Assembly: GCA_965279135.1 (NCBI GenBank)
Contig: OZ257133.1
Span: 3,100,001 to 3,164,000 of the forward strand
Reading direction: 5' to 3'
Length of the DNA: 64,000 nt
Source of the DNA: Croceimicrobium sp965279135
Lineage (GTDB): Bacteria; Bacteroidota; Bacteroidia; Flavobacteriales; Schleiferiaceae
Position 1 is the stretch's first letter; every line of letters starts with the position of its first letter. Below are positions 55,281 to 64,000 of this stretch, piece by piece. A program made the position numbers and the translations under genes. The notes beneath the pieces were generated by a model that ran no database searches, was not told where the DNA came from, and saw only the letters and a program-made list of their open reading frames with translations.

Positions 55281-56276
55281 ATGGCAATTAACGCAGCAAT
55301 AACCGCCGTTGGGGGCTACCTACCAGACTATCGCTTAACCAATGCTGTACTGGAGACCATGGTAGATACTTCCGACGAATGGATCACCACCCGAACCGGA
55401 ATTAAGGAAAGAAGAATACTTCGCGAGAAGGGACAAGGAGTTTCCGCAATGGGCATCAAGGCCGCTCAAGAAGTACTTGATAAAAGAGGCATTGGCCCCG
55501 AGGAAATTGACGTCGTAATTTTTTGTACCGTAACTCCAGACATGCCAGTGGCGAATACCGCCTCTTTCGTGATTTCGGAGATGGGGATGAAGAATGCTTT
55601 TGGCTATGACCTTCAGGCGGCTTGCTCGGGCTTTTTGTTTGGTCTTACTAGCGGCTCCCAATTTATTGAGTCCGGCAGATTCAAAAAGGTGCTTATCGTA
55701 TCTGGAGATAAGATGTCATCTATCATCGACTATAGTGATCGTACCACCTGTGTGATTTTTGGAGATGGTTGTGGAGCGGTTCTATTAGAACCCAATGAAG
55801 AGGGTCTCGGAGTACAGGACAGTATCCTGCGTAGTGATGGTATCGGACGACAATTTTTAAATATCAAAGCAGGGGGTTCGATGTATCCTCCCAGCAAGGA
55901 AACTGTGGAACTAGGGCAGCATTTCGTACATCAAGAAGGCCAGCAGGTATTTAAATTCGCAGTTACAAATATGGCTGAGGTAAGTGCCCAGATCATGGAG
56001 CGCAACAATCTTAGCTCTGATGATGTAGCGTGGTTAGTTCCGCATCAGGCCAATAAGCGCATTATTGATGCGACGGCTAAAAGAATGGGCTTGAGCCCAG
56101 AAAAAGTGATGCTGAATATTGACCGTTATGGAAACACCACCAACGGCACACTTCCACTTTGCTTATGGGACTACGAGAATCAGTTAAATAAGGGCGATAA
56201 CCTTGTTTTTGCTGCATTTGGTGGTGGTTTCACCTGGGGTGCCATCTACCTCAAATGGGCCATTGACGCCAAGTAA
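55281..56276 (+). CDS. fabH: 3-oxoacyl-ACP synthase III (housekeeping FabH)
   Basis: 331 residues. The triad is Cys115 in QAACSGFLFGL, His255 in VPHQANKRI and Asn285 in GNTTNGTLP. The N-terminal TAVGGYLPDYRLTNAVLE and EWITTRTGIKERR are classical FabH segments. It condenses an acyl-CoA primer with malonyl-ACP to start fatty-acid synthesis. It lies 11 bases after plsX and before accB, which supplies malonyl-CoA. Compared with the KASIII-like enzyme at 9007 it has the canonical Cys environment and is the likely main initiator. Confidence 0.96.
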   Translation: MAINAAITAVGGYLPDYRLTNAVLETMVDTSDEWITTRTGIKERRILREKGQGVSAMGIKAAQEVLDKRGIGPEEIDVVIFCTVTPDMPVANTASFVISEMGMKNAFGYDLQAACSGFLFGLTSGSQFIESGRFKKVLIVSGDKMSSIIDYSDRTTCVIFGDGCGAVLLEPNEEGLGVQDSILRSDGIGRQFLNIKAGGSMYPPSKETVELGQHFVHQEGQQVFKFAVTNMAEVSAQIMERNNLSSDDVAWLVPHQANKRIIDATAKRMGLSPEKVMLNIDRYGNTTNGTLPLCLWDYENQLNKGDNLVFAAFGGGFTWGAIYLKWAIDAK

Positions 56277-56283
56277 AAATTTT

Positions 56284-56291
56284 TAGCTTTG
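56284..56291 (+). promoter_or_regulatory. -7 promoter element of accB-accC
   Basis: TAGCTTTG matches TAnnTTTG, 30 bases before the accB start, between fabH and accB; it could allow independent expression of the carboxylase genes. Confidence 0.5.
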
Positions 56292-56321
56292 TTCACAACC
56301 GAATAATATAACACACCTTCC

Positions 56322-56828
56322 ATGGACTTAAAAGAAATTCAGAATCTTATAAAGTTTGTGGCCCGTTCCGGTGCCGCTGAGGTTAACCTCGAAACAGAGG
56401 ATTTCAAAATAAATATCAAAACCGAATCTGCGGTTCAGAGCGAGAACAAGACACAAGTAATTAGTATGCCTCAACAAGTAGCTGCTCCAGCTCCTGTTGC
56501 GGCAGCACCGGCTCCCGCCGCTGCTGATGTTCCTGCAGCTGCTCCTACAGGAGGAGACTCCGATGCATCTGTAGAGGACAATTCCAATTATGTAACTATC
56601 AAGTCTCCTATGATCGGCACGTTCTATCGCCGTCCAAGTCCTGATAAGGATCTGTTTGTTAGTGTAGGAGACGAAATATCTGAAGGTACCGTAGTTTGTA
56701 TCATCGAGGCAATGAAGCTCTTTAATGAGATCGAGAGTGAGGTGAAGGGAAAAATCGTTAAGATTTTGGTAGATGATCAGTCTCCAGTAGAATATGATCA
56801 GCCTCTCTACCTTGTAGATCCATCTTAA
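56322..56828 (+). CDS. accB: Biotin carboxyl carrier protein of acetyl-CoA carboxylase
   Basis: 168 residues. An N-terminal helical part (MDLKEIQNLIKFVARSGAAEV) leads to a Pro/Ala linker (about 50-80) and the biotinyl domain with CIIEAMKLFNEIE, where Lys132 carries biotin. It is the swinging arm for the carboxylation carried out by AccC. It is 9 bases upstream of accC, in the usual operon order. Confidence 0.97.
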   Translation: MDLKEIQNLIKFVARSGAAEVNLETEDFKINIKTESAVQSENKTQVISMPQQVAAPAPVAAAPAPAAADVPAAAPTGGDSDASVEDNSNYVTIKSPMIGTFYRRPSPDKDLFVSVGDEISEGTVVCIIEAMKLFNEIESEVKGKIVKILVDDQSPVEYDQPLYLVDPS

Positions 56829-56837
56829 TAATTGCCT

Positions 56838-58181
56838 ATGTTTAAGAAAGTACTCATCGCTAATCGCGGAGAGATTGCCCTGCGCGTATTGCGCACCTGT
56901 AGGGAAATGGGCATTTCTACCGTTGCTGTGTATTCTACAGCGGATAAAGACAGTTTACATGTTCGTTTTGCGGACGAAGCAGTTTGTATTGGACCAGCAG
57001 CCAGTGCAGATTCTTATTTGAATATTCCAAACATTATTGCCGCTGCGGAGATTACCAATGCAGATGCAGTACATCCAGGCTATGGATTCCTTTCCGAGAA
57101 TGCTCGTTTCTCAAAAATCTGTTCCGAGAATGGCTTGAAATTTATCGGCCCTAGTCCGGAAATGATTGATCGCATGGGGGATAAAGCAACCGCCAAGCAA
57201 ACCATGAAGGAAGCGGGAGTTCCGACCATACCGGGATCAGAAGGTATTTTAGATTCTTTTGATCAAGCAATGGAAATTGGTCGCGAAATCGGATTTCCAG
57301 TGATGCTTAAGGCCACAGCTGGTGGCGGTGGAAAAGGGATGCGTGCTGTTTGGAAAGAAGAAGAACTGTTGAAAGCATGGGAATCTGCTCGTCAGGAAGC
57401 TGGTGCAGCCTTCGGAAACGATGGTATGTACATGGAGAAACTGATTGAGGAGCCTCGACATATTGAGATTCAAGTGGTAGGGGACCAAACTGGACGGGCC
57501 TGCCATTTATCAGAACGCGATTGCTCAATTCAAAGACGCCATCAGAAGCTTACGGAAGAAACACCTTCTCCCTTTATGACCGATGAATTGCGTCGCAGTA
57601 TGGGTGAGGCAGCGGTTAAAGCTTGTGAGTACATCAAGTATGAAGGAGCCGGTACAATCGAGTTTTTGGTAGACAAGCACCGCAATTTCTACTTCATGGA
57701 GATGAATACTCGAATCCAGGTAGAGCATCCGATCACGGAGCAAGTGATTGATTATGATTTAATCCGTGAGCAGATTAAAGTGGCGGCAGGAATAAAGATC
57801 TCAGGCAAGAATTATGAGCCTAAGTTGCATTCCATTGAATGTCGAATTAATGCTGAGGATCCAGAGAATGATTTCCGCCCTTCGCCTGGAACCATTACAA
57901 CTTTCCATGCACCGGGAGGTCATGGTGTACGCCTTGATACTCATGTTTATGCTGGCTATAGCATTCCACCATACTATGACTCTATGATTGCTAAACTGAT
58001 CACTACCGCTCAAACCCGAGAGGAAGCGATTGATAAAATGCGTCGCGCTTTGGATGAGTTTGTTATTGAAGGAATAAAAACGACAATCCCATTCCACAGA
58101 GCCTTAATGGATGACCCAGACTACATCGGTGGTAATTACACTACCAAGTTTATGGAGACCTTTGAGTTTGGAGAAGATTAG
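56838..58181 (+). CDS. accC: Biotin carboxylase subunit of acetyl-CoA carboxylase
   Basis: 447 residues from ATG 56838; a TTG two codons earlier (56832) is less likely. ATP-grasp hallmarks are VLIANRGEIALRVLRTCREMG, HPGYGFLSENARF, VMLKATAGGGGKGMR, ERDCSIQRRHQK and EMNTRIQVEHPITEQV. It carboxylates the biotin of AccB using ATP and bicarbonate. The carboxyltransferase subunits are not in the window. A terminator follows. Confidence 0.98.
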   Translation: MFKKVLIANRGEIALRVLRTCREMGISTVAVYSTADKDSLHVRFADEAVCIGPAASADSYLNIPNIIAAAEITNADAVHPGYGFLSENARFSKICSENGLKFIGPSPEMIDRMGDKATAKQTMKEAGVPTIPGSEGILDSFDQAMEIGREIGFPVMLKATAGGGGKGMRAVWKEEELLKAWESARQEAGAAFGNDGMYMEKLIEEPRHIEIQVVGDQTGRACHLSERDCSIQRRHQKLTEETPSPFMTDELRRSMGEAAVKACEYIKYEGAGTIEFLVDKHRNFYFMEMNTRIQVEHPITEQVIDYDLIREQIKVAAGIKISGKNYEPKLHSIECRINAEDPENDFRPSPGTITTFHAPGGHGVRLDTHVYAGYSIPPYYDSMIAKLITTAQTREEAIDKMRRALDEFVIEGIKTTIPFHRALMDDPDYIGGNYTTKFMETFEFGED

Positions 58182-58201
58182 AACCCAATATTCTTAAATA
58201 T

Positions 58202-58226
58202 AAGGCGGCCTTTGGTCGCCTTTTTT
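58202..58226 (+). terminator. Intrinsic terminator after accC
   Basis: AAGGCGGCC pairs with GGTCGCCTT (one G-U) around a 3-base loop, followed by six T residues. Confidence 0.85.
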
Positions 58227-58300
58227 GTTCTTGACCCTAGCCTCTTCATTTGGTGATTGCTTGCATTTCCAAAGGAACTCCCTCTCACCATTTAAGAATA

Positions 58301-58332
58301 AAAATTAAGCCGGTTCTTTTTGAACCGGCTTA
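58301..58332 (-). terminator. Intrinsic terminator of the minus-strand paralogue array
   Basis: Minus strand: TAAGCCGGTTC / GAACCGGCTTA, a perfect 11-bp stem with a 5-base loop, then a short T-rich tail (ATTTTTATT). It lies just beyond the stop of the gene at 58359. Confidence 0.78.
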
Positions 58333-58358
58333 GTCTGCGAATCAGGGTAGGAATTAAA

Positions 58359-60689
58359 TCAACGTACTACATTTATACTACCCGGGATACTTTTAAGCTG
58401 ACCATTTCTGGGGTCAGTGTATTCTATCAGATAGAAATAGGTTCCGGCACTGAGATCGTTTCCGTTCATATCTACTCCATCCCAGCCTGTGTTAGGGTTA
58501 TTTTTGTTCTGGTAGCTTAAATCTTCAAACTGCAAGGCACCATCTCGATTATAAATACGAAGGCTGATTTGTTGTACCCCTGCATCAGCAGGAGGGATTA
58601 TGAAAAAGAAGCGATCATTTCTGCCGTCTCCGTTGGGACTGATTAGCTTAGGTATAATCCAGGAGGTTTGTCCCCCTCCAAATTGATTCGGGTTTATATT
58701 GATGTTATGCATCACCCAGTTTGACTCTGAGGGTAGAAGAATCGCATTACGATCACGAGCGAAAACCCGTATCGCGTATTGACCTGAACCAGCAGTTTTT
58801 GGTATTCGTACCGTTCCGGAGTTAACATGCACTATTTGTGCAGGGCTCCAGTTGAGGTGAATTCCCCCTTTGTACAGTCCGTACTGAAGATGGTACTCAC
58901 GTTTTTGGTTTGGCAGACAATCATAATCATTCCACTGCAATTGAATTTCATCATGAGTGGAATTACTTTGGGTATTGACGATCTCTAGTAGGATATTCTC
59001 GCAACTTCTGGTTTTACCCCAGAGTATCCTTGCAAAGTCTAATTCCAAGCGAAATTCATAGTTATCATGATCCACAGGATATCTACTTCCGCCGAAATCC
59101 ATTTCATAACGCCTTGCCAAGGGGTTTAGAATTTTGGATTGCAATTGCCAAGGACCCTGATTCTTGCGCATATAAACATTCCAGGCAGTAAAAGCATCAT
59201 GTACAGACGAATCTTGTAGTTCAGGGCTTGCAGTCCAATGGACCATTAAGTTTTTATCGTCCCTAAGGGTAACCTGATTGAGTTGGTAGCTGGGTTCCGG
59301 ACAGCCCGCAACTCGTATTAAAAGAGATTTGAATTCGGGTATTTCTACTCCACATTTTCCTATTAGCACATTTCCATCATTTCCCCTTTTAAACTGTAGC
59401 AGGTAATTACCATTTCTTACTAAAGAATGATGTAGGGAAAGATAAATTTTTGAGCTTGTAAAATTTTGACAGCTGTCGATTACCGCTGTAACAGGGACTG
59501 CGACACTATCAGGGCCGATAATTCTAAAATCAGTTGGGTCTATACTACTGCACCTAATAGGAGTCTCGAATTCCAAGGGTATAAGTTGCTCAAAGCACTG
59601 ATAGTTCTGGTAAATGGGTAAGATTACTCCTCCAGTTGAATCTCGCCAAAAATCAGCCACTCCATAAGCTTGCTGTATACTGTCTACCTGGTAAAGATTC
59701 CATGCACTACTTTGATAGGCCCCTCCGATTGATGATTGGATGGAAGGACTCTGCCTCGCTTGATCGCTACAATTCGCCGTTATGGGAATCCGAACATCTC
59801 TCTCACAGGTGCTCATTCTTAGCCATTGCAAGCTAATTGGATCAAAAATCCAGCTTTCCACTTCCATCTTGAGAGTGAATAGACCTGCTTCACTAGGATT
59901 AAGGGTAAAAGCTCCTGTGGCAGAATTAAAGAAGAAACCACTATGACTGGGAATAGGTGCAGTTGCGGTATAACCCGGCTCAAAGGTGATATCGCTTGGT
60001 AATCCGCAGATTATATCCCTCGATTGAGGTTGTTTTAGTCGGTATACCATACTATCACCATCTGGCTCTATAGCGTTCATCACAAATTGGTAGGGTAAAC
60101 CAGTAGAATCTCCAATGCATAATGCGATAATTGGATTTGCTACAATTTGTGCAGAAGAACCTTCCCTAAGTAAATTGTTCAATTTTGCTTCGAGGTAGAT
60201 GTTTTCCCCGCTTACGATGTTTGAGGAAAAGTCCCGGCAGCATTCCACCGAAACTGAAAAGACGAAATCTCCACACTTACCGGGCAGGCTAACGAATCCT
60301 GAATATTTTAGAATTACGTCTGGACTCAGAAATGAGGAATTTGCATCTGCGCAATCGTCATCTGCGTCAATTCTCCAACCATTAGGTTCATAGAAGGACC
60401 TTAGATTGGGTGGTGGAGGGATCAGTGATAAAGTATCCGTAAAGGTTGGAAAACACCCACTAGATATACATACCGTTTGACTGGGATAATAGCTATTCGA
60501 TGAAACCGGATCCCAAAACCAGTTTACAAAGATTTCATATCGGCTGCTATCCGTGCTGGTAGGGGCCCATCGATAGAATATTTCGCCTTGGTTCTGACTA
60601 TTGTGGTTCGCTTTTAAGGGGCCTACTGCTAATAGGCAAAAAACAATGGAGCAGAGTAAACGATAGCAGTGGTTTAAACGAGGGTGCAT
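58359..60689 (-). CDS. Secreted T9SS type B cargo, paralogue 1 of the array
   Basis: 776 residues with a signal peptide (LLCSIVFCLLAVGPLKANH). The N-terminal domain starts NHNSQNQGEIFYRWAP and contains many Cys (CISSGCFP, DDCAD, VECCRDF) and EPDGDSMVYRL. A middle beta-rich part with FN3-like modules leads to the type B sorting domain: IPKLISPNGDGRNDRFFF, ISLRIYNRDGALQF, GWDGVDMNG and GTYFYLIEYTD. Surface exposure is likely. The ligand or partner is not known. Homology with the next gene upstream extends over the full length, indicating tandem duplication. Confidence 0.85.
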   Translation of the reverse strand: MHPRLNHCYRLLCSIVFCLLAVGPLKANHNSQNQGEIFYRWAPTSTDSSRYEIFVNWFWDPVSSNSYYPSQTVCISSGCFPTFTDTLSLIPPPPNLRSFYEPNGWRIDADDDCADANSSFLSPDVILKYSGFVSLPGKCGDFVFSVSVECCRDFSSNIVSGENIYLEAKLNNLLREGSSAQIVANPIIALCIGDSTGLPYQFVMNAIEPDGDSMVYRLKQPQSRDIICGLPSDITFEPGYTATAPIPSHSGFFFNSATGAFTLNPSEAGLFTLKMEVESWIFDPISLQWLRMSTCERDVRIPITANCSDQARQSPSIQSSIGGAYQSSAWNLYQVDSIQQAYGVADFWRDSTGGVILPIYQNYQCFEQLIPLEFETPIRCSSIDPTDFRIIGPDSVAVPVTAVIDSCQNFTSSKIYLSLHHSLVRNGNYLLQFKRGNDGNVLIGKCGVEIPEFKSLLIRVAGCPEPSYQLNQVTLRDDKNLMVHWTASPELQDSSVHDAFTAWNVYMRKNQGPWQLQSKILNPLARRYEMDFGGSRYPVDHDNYEFRLELDFARILWGKTRSCENILLEIVNTQSNSTHDEIQLQWNDYDCLPNQKREYHLQYGLYKGGIHLNWSPAQIVHVNSGTVRIPKTAGSGQYAIRVFARDRNAILLPSESNWVMHNININPNQFGGGQTSWIIPKLISPNGDGRNDRFFFIIPPADAGVQQISLRIYNRDGALQFEDLSYQNKNNPNTGWDGVDMNGNDLSAGTYFYLIEYTDPRNGQLKSIPGSINVVR

Positions 60690-60820
60690 GGTGGTTTTAA
60701 TTACGAAGTTGATATTTCAGAGTTTAATAGTCAAGAGGTTTATGATGATCAAAGAGTTTAAATGAGTAAAGAACCAGGGATAATCAGTTATTTAAACAAA
60801 CCATCCCTGGAAATTTAAAA

Positions 60821-63220
60821 TTATCGGTTTTCTCCATTAATCGTAAGCGAGCCATGTAAGCTTTGGGACCCAACGGTGGGGTCTTTAAGCTGAATGACAT
60901 AGAAGTATACGCCTGAGCTGAGTTTTTGCCCAGCATGGTTAACCCCTTCCCAACCATTTTCCTGGCTGTTGCTCTGGTGAAATTTAGGGTCGCTAAAAAC
61001 TTCTTCCCCATGGCGGTTATATATCCGTAGGGAGATTTCTTGAAACTGTACGCCATTAGCTGGAGCAGCGATATAGAACCTATCATTTAAGCCATCACCA
61101 TTAGGAGTAATAATATTAGGTATCAGCACTTCACCCGGAATCGGATCAGGATCAGGCTCAATGGGCTCAAAATACAATCGGTAATAGTATATCCAGTTCG
61201 ATTCGGATGAATCTGTACGACTGCTGCCATTAACGTCCCTTGCTACTACACGCAATGCATAGGTGCCTTCATTGCTGGGGTTTACAGGGTCCAAATTAAC
61301 GATAGCCGTACTATCTGTAGTTTGATCGATTAATTCCCAGTTTCGGACTTGCCGTATTCCACCTACACTGTCCTGCTTCCCGCGATAGAGATCATAGTTT
61401 CGAACTGAGGCGTCAAAACCGGGATAATGATTCCAGTAAACAACGAGTCGATCTTCTGTTTGTTGATCTCGATCGAAGCGCAATTGGATATTAGAGCAGT
61501 AATCACTCGGCGTTCGACCTTTACCATTGTAGGCTAACTGTACTCGATAGTCATACACAAAATTGTCTACGTAATAGCCATTTTGATTCATATCATCGAT
61601 GAAAGAGCGTTGGTTTGGGTCCTTTATTACTTGATGCAGCTGAAAGCTATTCTGACCTTTTTCCCGTCGATAAATATTCCAGGCATCAAATGCTTGTATA
61701 ATTGCTGGAAGTTGAAGATCTGTATTTCCGGACCAGTCTATTCGCACTTCAAGGTCGTTTTGTACCGTGAGCCCATCTAAATCATATTGCGGACTAGGGC
61801 AACCACTAACGGGAATTAAAAAAGTATAGAACTCTGGAAGCTCAATACCGCACTCGTTAGTGAGCGTGGTTCCATCATTACCACGGCGGATTTGTAGCAC
61901 ATATGTGCCATCTACATCAAGGGGTTTTTCGAGCTTAAGGTCGAGGTTTCGACTCACTAGAAATTGACAGTTTGTTTCTACCTCAACAATGGGTCTGGTG
62001 ATGCCATCTGGACCCACTAGTCTGAAGTCGGTGGGGTCTGCGGATGAGCATCGAACATTGTTGTTAAATTCAATGGAAACAATGGAATCGAAACACTGGT
62101 AGCCTTGAAATATTGGGACTTGATGGATATTGCCATTGCTGTCTTCACCCGCAAATCGCAACATGTTATATAGGGCCATCATGCTATCCAGCTGGGCGCG
62201 GGTAAAGTTTTGAATGATAGCATTATTGCTACTGGCTCCCAGGGCAAGTCGAGGACCCCCACTTGAGCCAGGGTTACAATTTGCGGTTACCGGAATTTGA
62301 ATTTCCCGAACGCTGTGGCCAATGTTCACCCAGTTATAATGCGCAGTGTCGAAGCGCCAATCCTCTACGATGATTTTGACGACATAAGAACCCTGTTGAC
62401 TTGGGCTAAAGCGAAATATTCCTTGCTGTGGGTCAATGACTATTCCGGTAGAACTAGGAATAGGATTGGTCACTGTGTAACCCGGTGCAAAAGGAATATT
62501 AGTTGATGTGCCACAATAAGCACTAGTAAAGGCGTTAGCAAAGGCACTCGATTCTTCGGGATGCCCGAATCGATATACTATGCTATCCCCGTCAGCATCA
62601 AAAGCAGATTGAATAAACTCAAAGGGTTTAGATCCAGGCTGACTAAGACAAAAGGCCTTTCCTGCAGGAGCCTGAATTTCCGGGGAGGAATTTTGCCCTA
62701 GCATATTATTGAGTCGCGCGGTTAAATGCAGGTTTCGTGAATCAGAGTTGATCAGATTATCAGATTGATCCCGACAGCAAGGTGGTGCTGCGGTAATTTC
62801 AAAGTCCCCACAGTTTCCAGGGATTGTAACATAACCGCACCAAATGTGAGCGGATAAGTCCTTATAATCAGGATCACCAGCATCGGCACATTCATCAAGT
62901 CCCGGTACAAGCCATCCGCCATTCGGATCACCTGGTGAAGCCTGGCCCGGAGGGGGAAGGTTTTTGTTTAATTGGGCGGTGACATCCGGGAAACAGCTAC
63001 TGGAAACGCAGATGTTGATGGGCAGATTTGGGATAGCCGCCCCACCATTATTTCGATACAGGTATACGCAGACTTCATAGCGTAGGGAGTTGCTAGGAGT
63101 AGGAGACCATCGGTAAAATATTTCACCACTCGAATAATGACTGGCTTTTAAGTCCGGTCCTGTAAAGCAGAACAGCATGAGGATGAGCGCTACTGCGAAA
63201 GGGAATCTCTTGTTGGTCAT
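60821..63220 (-). CDS. Secreted T9SS type B cargo, paralogue 2 of the array
   Basis: 799 residues, signal peptide FAVALILMLFCFTGPDLKASH, then SHYSSGEIFYRWSP. It aligns along its whole length with the gene at 58359: CVSSSCFPD, DECADAGDP, PPCCRDQ, DADGDSIVYRF, PITANC, CSSADPTDFRLVGPDG, RRGNDGTTLTNECGIELPEF and a QLQL-type FN3 tract. The type B tail is IPNIITPNGDGLNDRFYI, ISLRIYNRHGEEVF, NGWEGVNHAG and GVYFYVIQLKD. The order within the tandem array suggests repeated unequal crossing-over. Function is unknown beyond export and surface anchoring. Confidence 0.87.
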   Translation of the reverse strand: MTNKRFPFAVALILMLFCFTGPDLKASHYSSGEIFYRWSPTPSNSLRYEVCVYLYRNNGGAAIPNLPINICVSSSCFPDVTAQLNKNLPPPGQASPGDPNGGWLVPGLDECADAGDPDYKDLSAHIWCGYVTIPGNCGDFEITAAPPCCRDQSDNLINSDSRNLHLTARLNNMLGQNSSPEIQAPAGKAFCLSQPGSKPFEFIQSAFDADGDSIVYRFGHPEESSAFANAFTSAYCGTSTNIPFAPGYTVTNPIPSSTGIVIDPQQGIFRFSPSQQGSYVVKIIVEDWRFDTAHYNWVNIGHSVREIQIPVTANCNPGSSGGPRLALGASSNNAIIQNFTRAQLDSMMALYNMLRFAGEDSNGNIHQVPIFQGYQCFDSIVSIEFNNNVRCSSADPTDFRLVGPDGITRPIVEVETNCQFLVSRNLDLKLEKPLDVDGTYVLQIRRGNDGTTLTNECGIELPEFYTFLIPVSGCPSPQYDLDGLTVQNDLEVRIDWSGNTDLQLPAIIQAFDAWNIYRREKGQNSFQLHQVIKDPNQRSFIDDMNQNGYYVDNFVYDYRVQLAYNGKGRTPSDYCSNIQLRFDRDQQTEDRLVVYWNHYPGFDASVRNYDLYRGKQDSVGGIRQVRNWELIDQTTDSTAIVNLDPVNPSNEGTYALRVVARDVNGSSRTDSSESNWIYYYRLYFEPIEPDPDPIPGEVLIPNIITPNGDGLNDRFYIAAPANGVQFQEISLRIYNRHGEEVFSDPKFHQSNSQENGWEGVNHAGQKLSSGVYFYVIQLKDPTVGSQSLHGSLTINGENR

Positions 63221-63315
63221 AATCTGATTTTTTATCTAAACTAGTCCTGCTATTAGCTCAGAGAAAGACCAAAGAATTCTGTAAACTCTTTTATTGAGTT
63301 AGGGATGAAATGCAT

Positions 63316-63348
63316 AAAAAAAGCCCCGTCAATATTGACGAGGCTTTG
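63316..63348 (-). terminator. Intrinsic terminator after paralogue 3
   Basis: Minus strand: AAGCCTCGTCAAT / ATTGACGGGGCTT, paired except for one mismatch, followed by seven T residues; it ends the unit containing the gene at 63370. Confidence 0.85.
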
Positions 63349-63369
63349 AGTTATCGCAGTGTTTCGTGA

Positions 63370-64000
63370 TTATTGAATACCGGCGATTGTTACATTCCCT
63401 TGTAGGGTTTGCGACTGGCCTGTAGCCGGGTTATCCATTTCAATAATGTAATAGTAAACTCCTACTGTGAGTGGTTGTCCGGAGTTATTTACTCCATTCC
63501 AACCCATTAGGCGATTATTGCTTGCAGCAAAATTCTCATCCTGGAAAACTCTCTCTCCATTACGGTTATAGAAGCTTACCGAAATTCTTTCATACTGCAC
63601 ACCTCCATCAACTGGGGCTTCGATGAAGAAGCGGTCATTAACACCATCTCCGTTTGGAGTAATAACATTCGGTATTAATACTTGTCCTGCCACAGGTGGG
63701 ATTACAGGTGGGGGTGGTGGGAAATAAGAAATGAAGTAATAAATCCAGTTAGATTCTGAAGAATCAGTACGGGAACTACCATTAACATTTCGTGCCACAA
63801 CTCTGGCAACATAAGTTCCTTGGGTTACAGAGTCCGCATCTGGAACTGCAATATTTGCAAAGGTGTCGGTAGTCTGAGTAACTAAATCCCAATTACGAAT
63901 TCCAGGCGCTGGGAAGTTTGTATCGCGCTTAGCATTGAAAAGGTCATAGTTTCTAACCGACTGATCAATACAATTATAATGGTTCCAGTATAGTGGAAGA
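63370..64000 (-). CDS. Secreted T9SS type B cargo, paralogue 3 of the array, truncated by the window edge
   Basis: The frame stays open from the stop at 63370 to the last base, so the 5' part lies beyond the window (about 209 residues visible). The upstream residues (LPLYWNHYNCIDQSVRNYDL ... TQTTDTFANIAVPDADS) align with LVVYWNHYPGFDASVRNYDL in the gene at 60821. The tail has IPNVITPNGDGVNDRFFI, VSFYNRNGERVF, MGWNGVNNSG and GVYYYIIEMDN, a type B T9SS domain. A start at an internal GTG (63798) is not supported. Confidence 0.88.
   Translation of the reverse strand, partial: LPLYWNHYNCIDQSVRNYDLFNAKRDTNFPAPGIRNWDLVTQTTDTFANIAVPDADSVTQGTYVARVVARNVNGSSRTDSSESNWIYYFISYFPPPPPVIPPVAGQVLIPNVITPNGDGVNDRFFIEAPVDGGVQYERISVSFYNRNGERVFQDENFAASNNRLMGWNGVNNSGQPLTVGVYYYIIEMDNPATGQSQTLQGNVTIAGIQ

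Noticed and set aside
63370..63798. Short protein starting at the GTG at 63798
   Set aside because: The frame is open to the window edge and the upstream residues align with the paralogue, so the gene is truncated by the window.
1..64000. Search for tRNA, rRNA, insertion sequences, prophage, integrase or att-like sites
   Set aside because: None seen by reading the intergenic regions and the coding products; gaps are short and products look chromosomal.

Overview
The window reads as a chromosomal segment of a member of the Bacteroidota, most likely a marine-type Flavobacteriales (Cryomorphaceae/Schleiferiaceae-like; the family is inference). Supporting signs are secreted proteins with type IX secretion (T9SS) sorting domains of both the Por-tail type (A) and the gliding-motility-associated type (B), the Bacteroidota -7 promoter element TAnnTTTG shortly before many start codons, fused alpha/beta 2-oxoacid dehydrogenase E1, DUF3078 and YkuK proteins, and a LysRS with a C-terminal extension. 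No rRNA, tRNA, CRISPR array, insertion sequence or prophage was seen.

Layout. 1-4.4 kb: 3' part of a giant modular adhesin with a type A sorting tail. 4.5-8.9 kb: a secreted prolyl oligopeptidase and two tandem FAS1 lipoproteins. 9.0-12.9 kb: a stand-alone KASIII-like enzyme facing a tightly coupled operon of arylsulfotransferase-like protein, 48-aa membrane peptide and PAPS-type sulfotransferase. 13.0-21.5 kb: PaaZ-like hydrolase/dehydrogenase, ABM monooxygenase, secreted metallophosphoesterase, enoyl-CoA hydratase, DUF3078 protein and E1 fusion. 21.5-36.7 kb, mostly minus strand: YkuK protein, M28 peptidase, DUF819 membrane protein, a MutS2 without Smr domain, a second sulfotransferase, a CDGSH/ferredoxin protein, an SRPBCC protein, an AraC regulator, lysS, a PAP2-like protein, rpoN and asnS. 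36.8-43.4 kb: a TetR-TolC-HlyD-RND efflux operon. 43.5-48.3 kb: a shortened DXS, a Crp/Fnr regulator, a small membrane protein, an OFA-family transporter with a 35-aa small subunit, and ribE. 48.3-51 kb: a type B T9SS cargo. 51-58.2 kb: leucyl aminopeptidase, pdxA, then the classical yceD-rpmF-plsX-fabH-accB-accC fatty-acid initiation cluster. 58.3-64 kb: a tandem array of three large paralogous secreted proteins, the last cut by the window edge.

How genes work together. The acc/fab/pls genes supply malonyl-CoA and begin fatty-acid and phospholipid synthesis. The TetR operon is a self-contained tripartite efflux pump. The sulfotransferase operon may build sulfated surface material. The T9SS cargos, FAS1 lipoproteins and secreted hydrolases describe a cell with an elaborate surface. 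The most noteworthy unexplained items are the ASST/peptide/sulfotransferase operon, a 21-bp sequence shared by two 3' untranslated regions, and a terminator whose T-tract runs into the plsX start codon.
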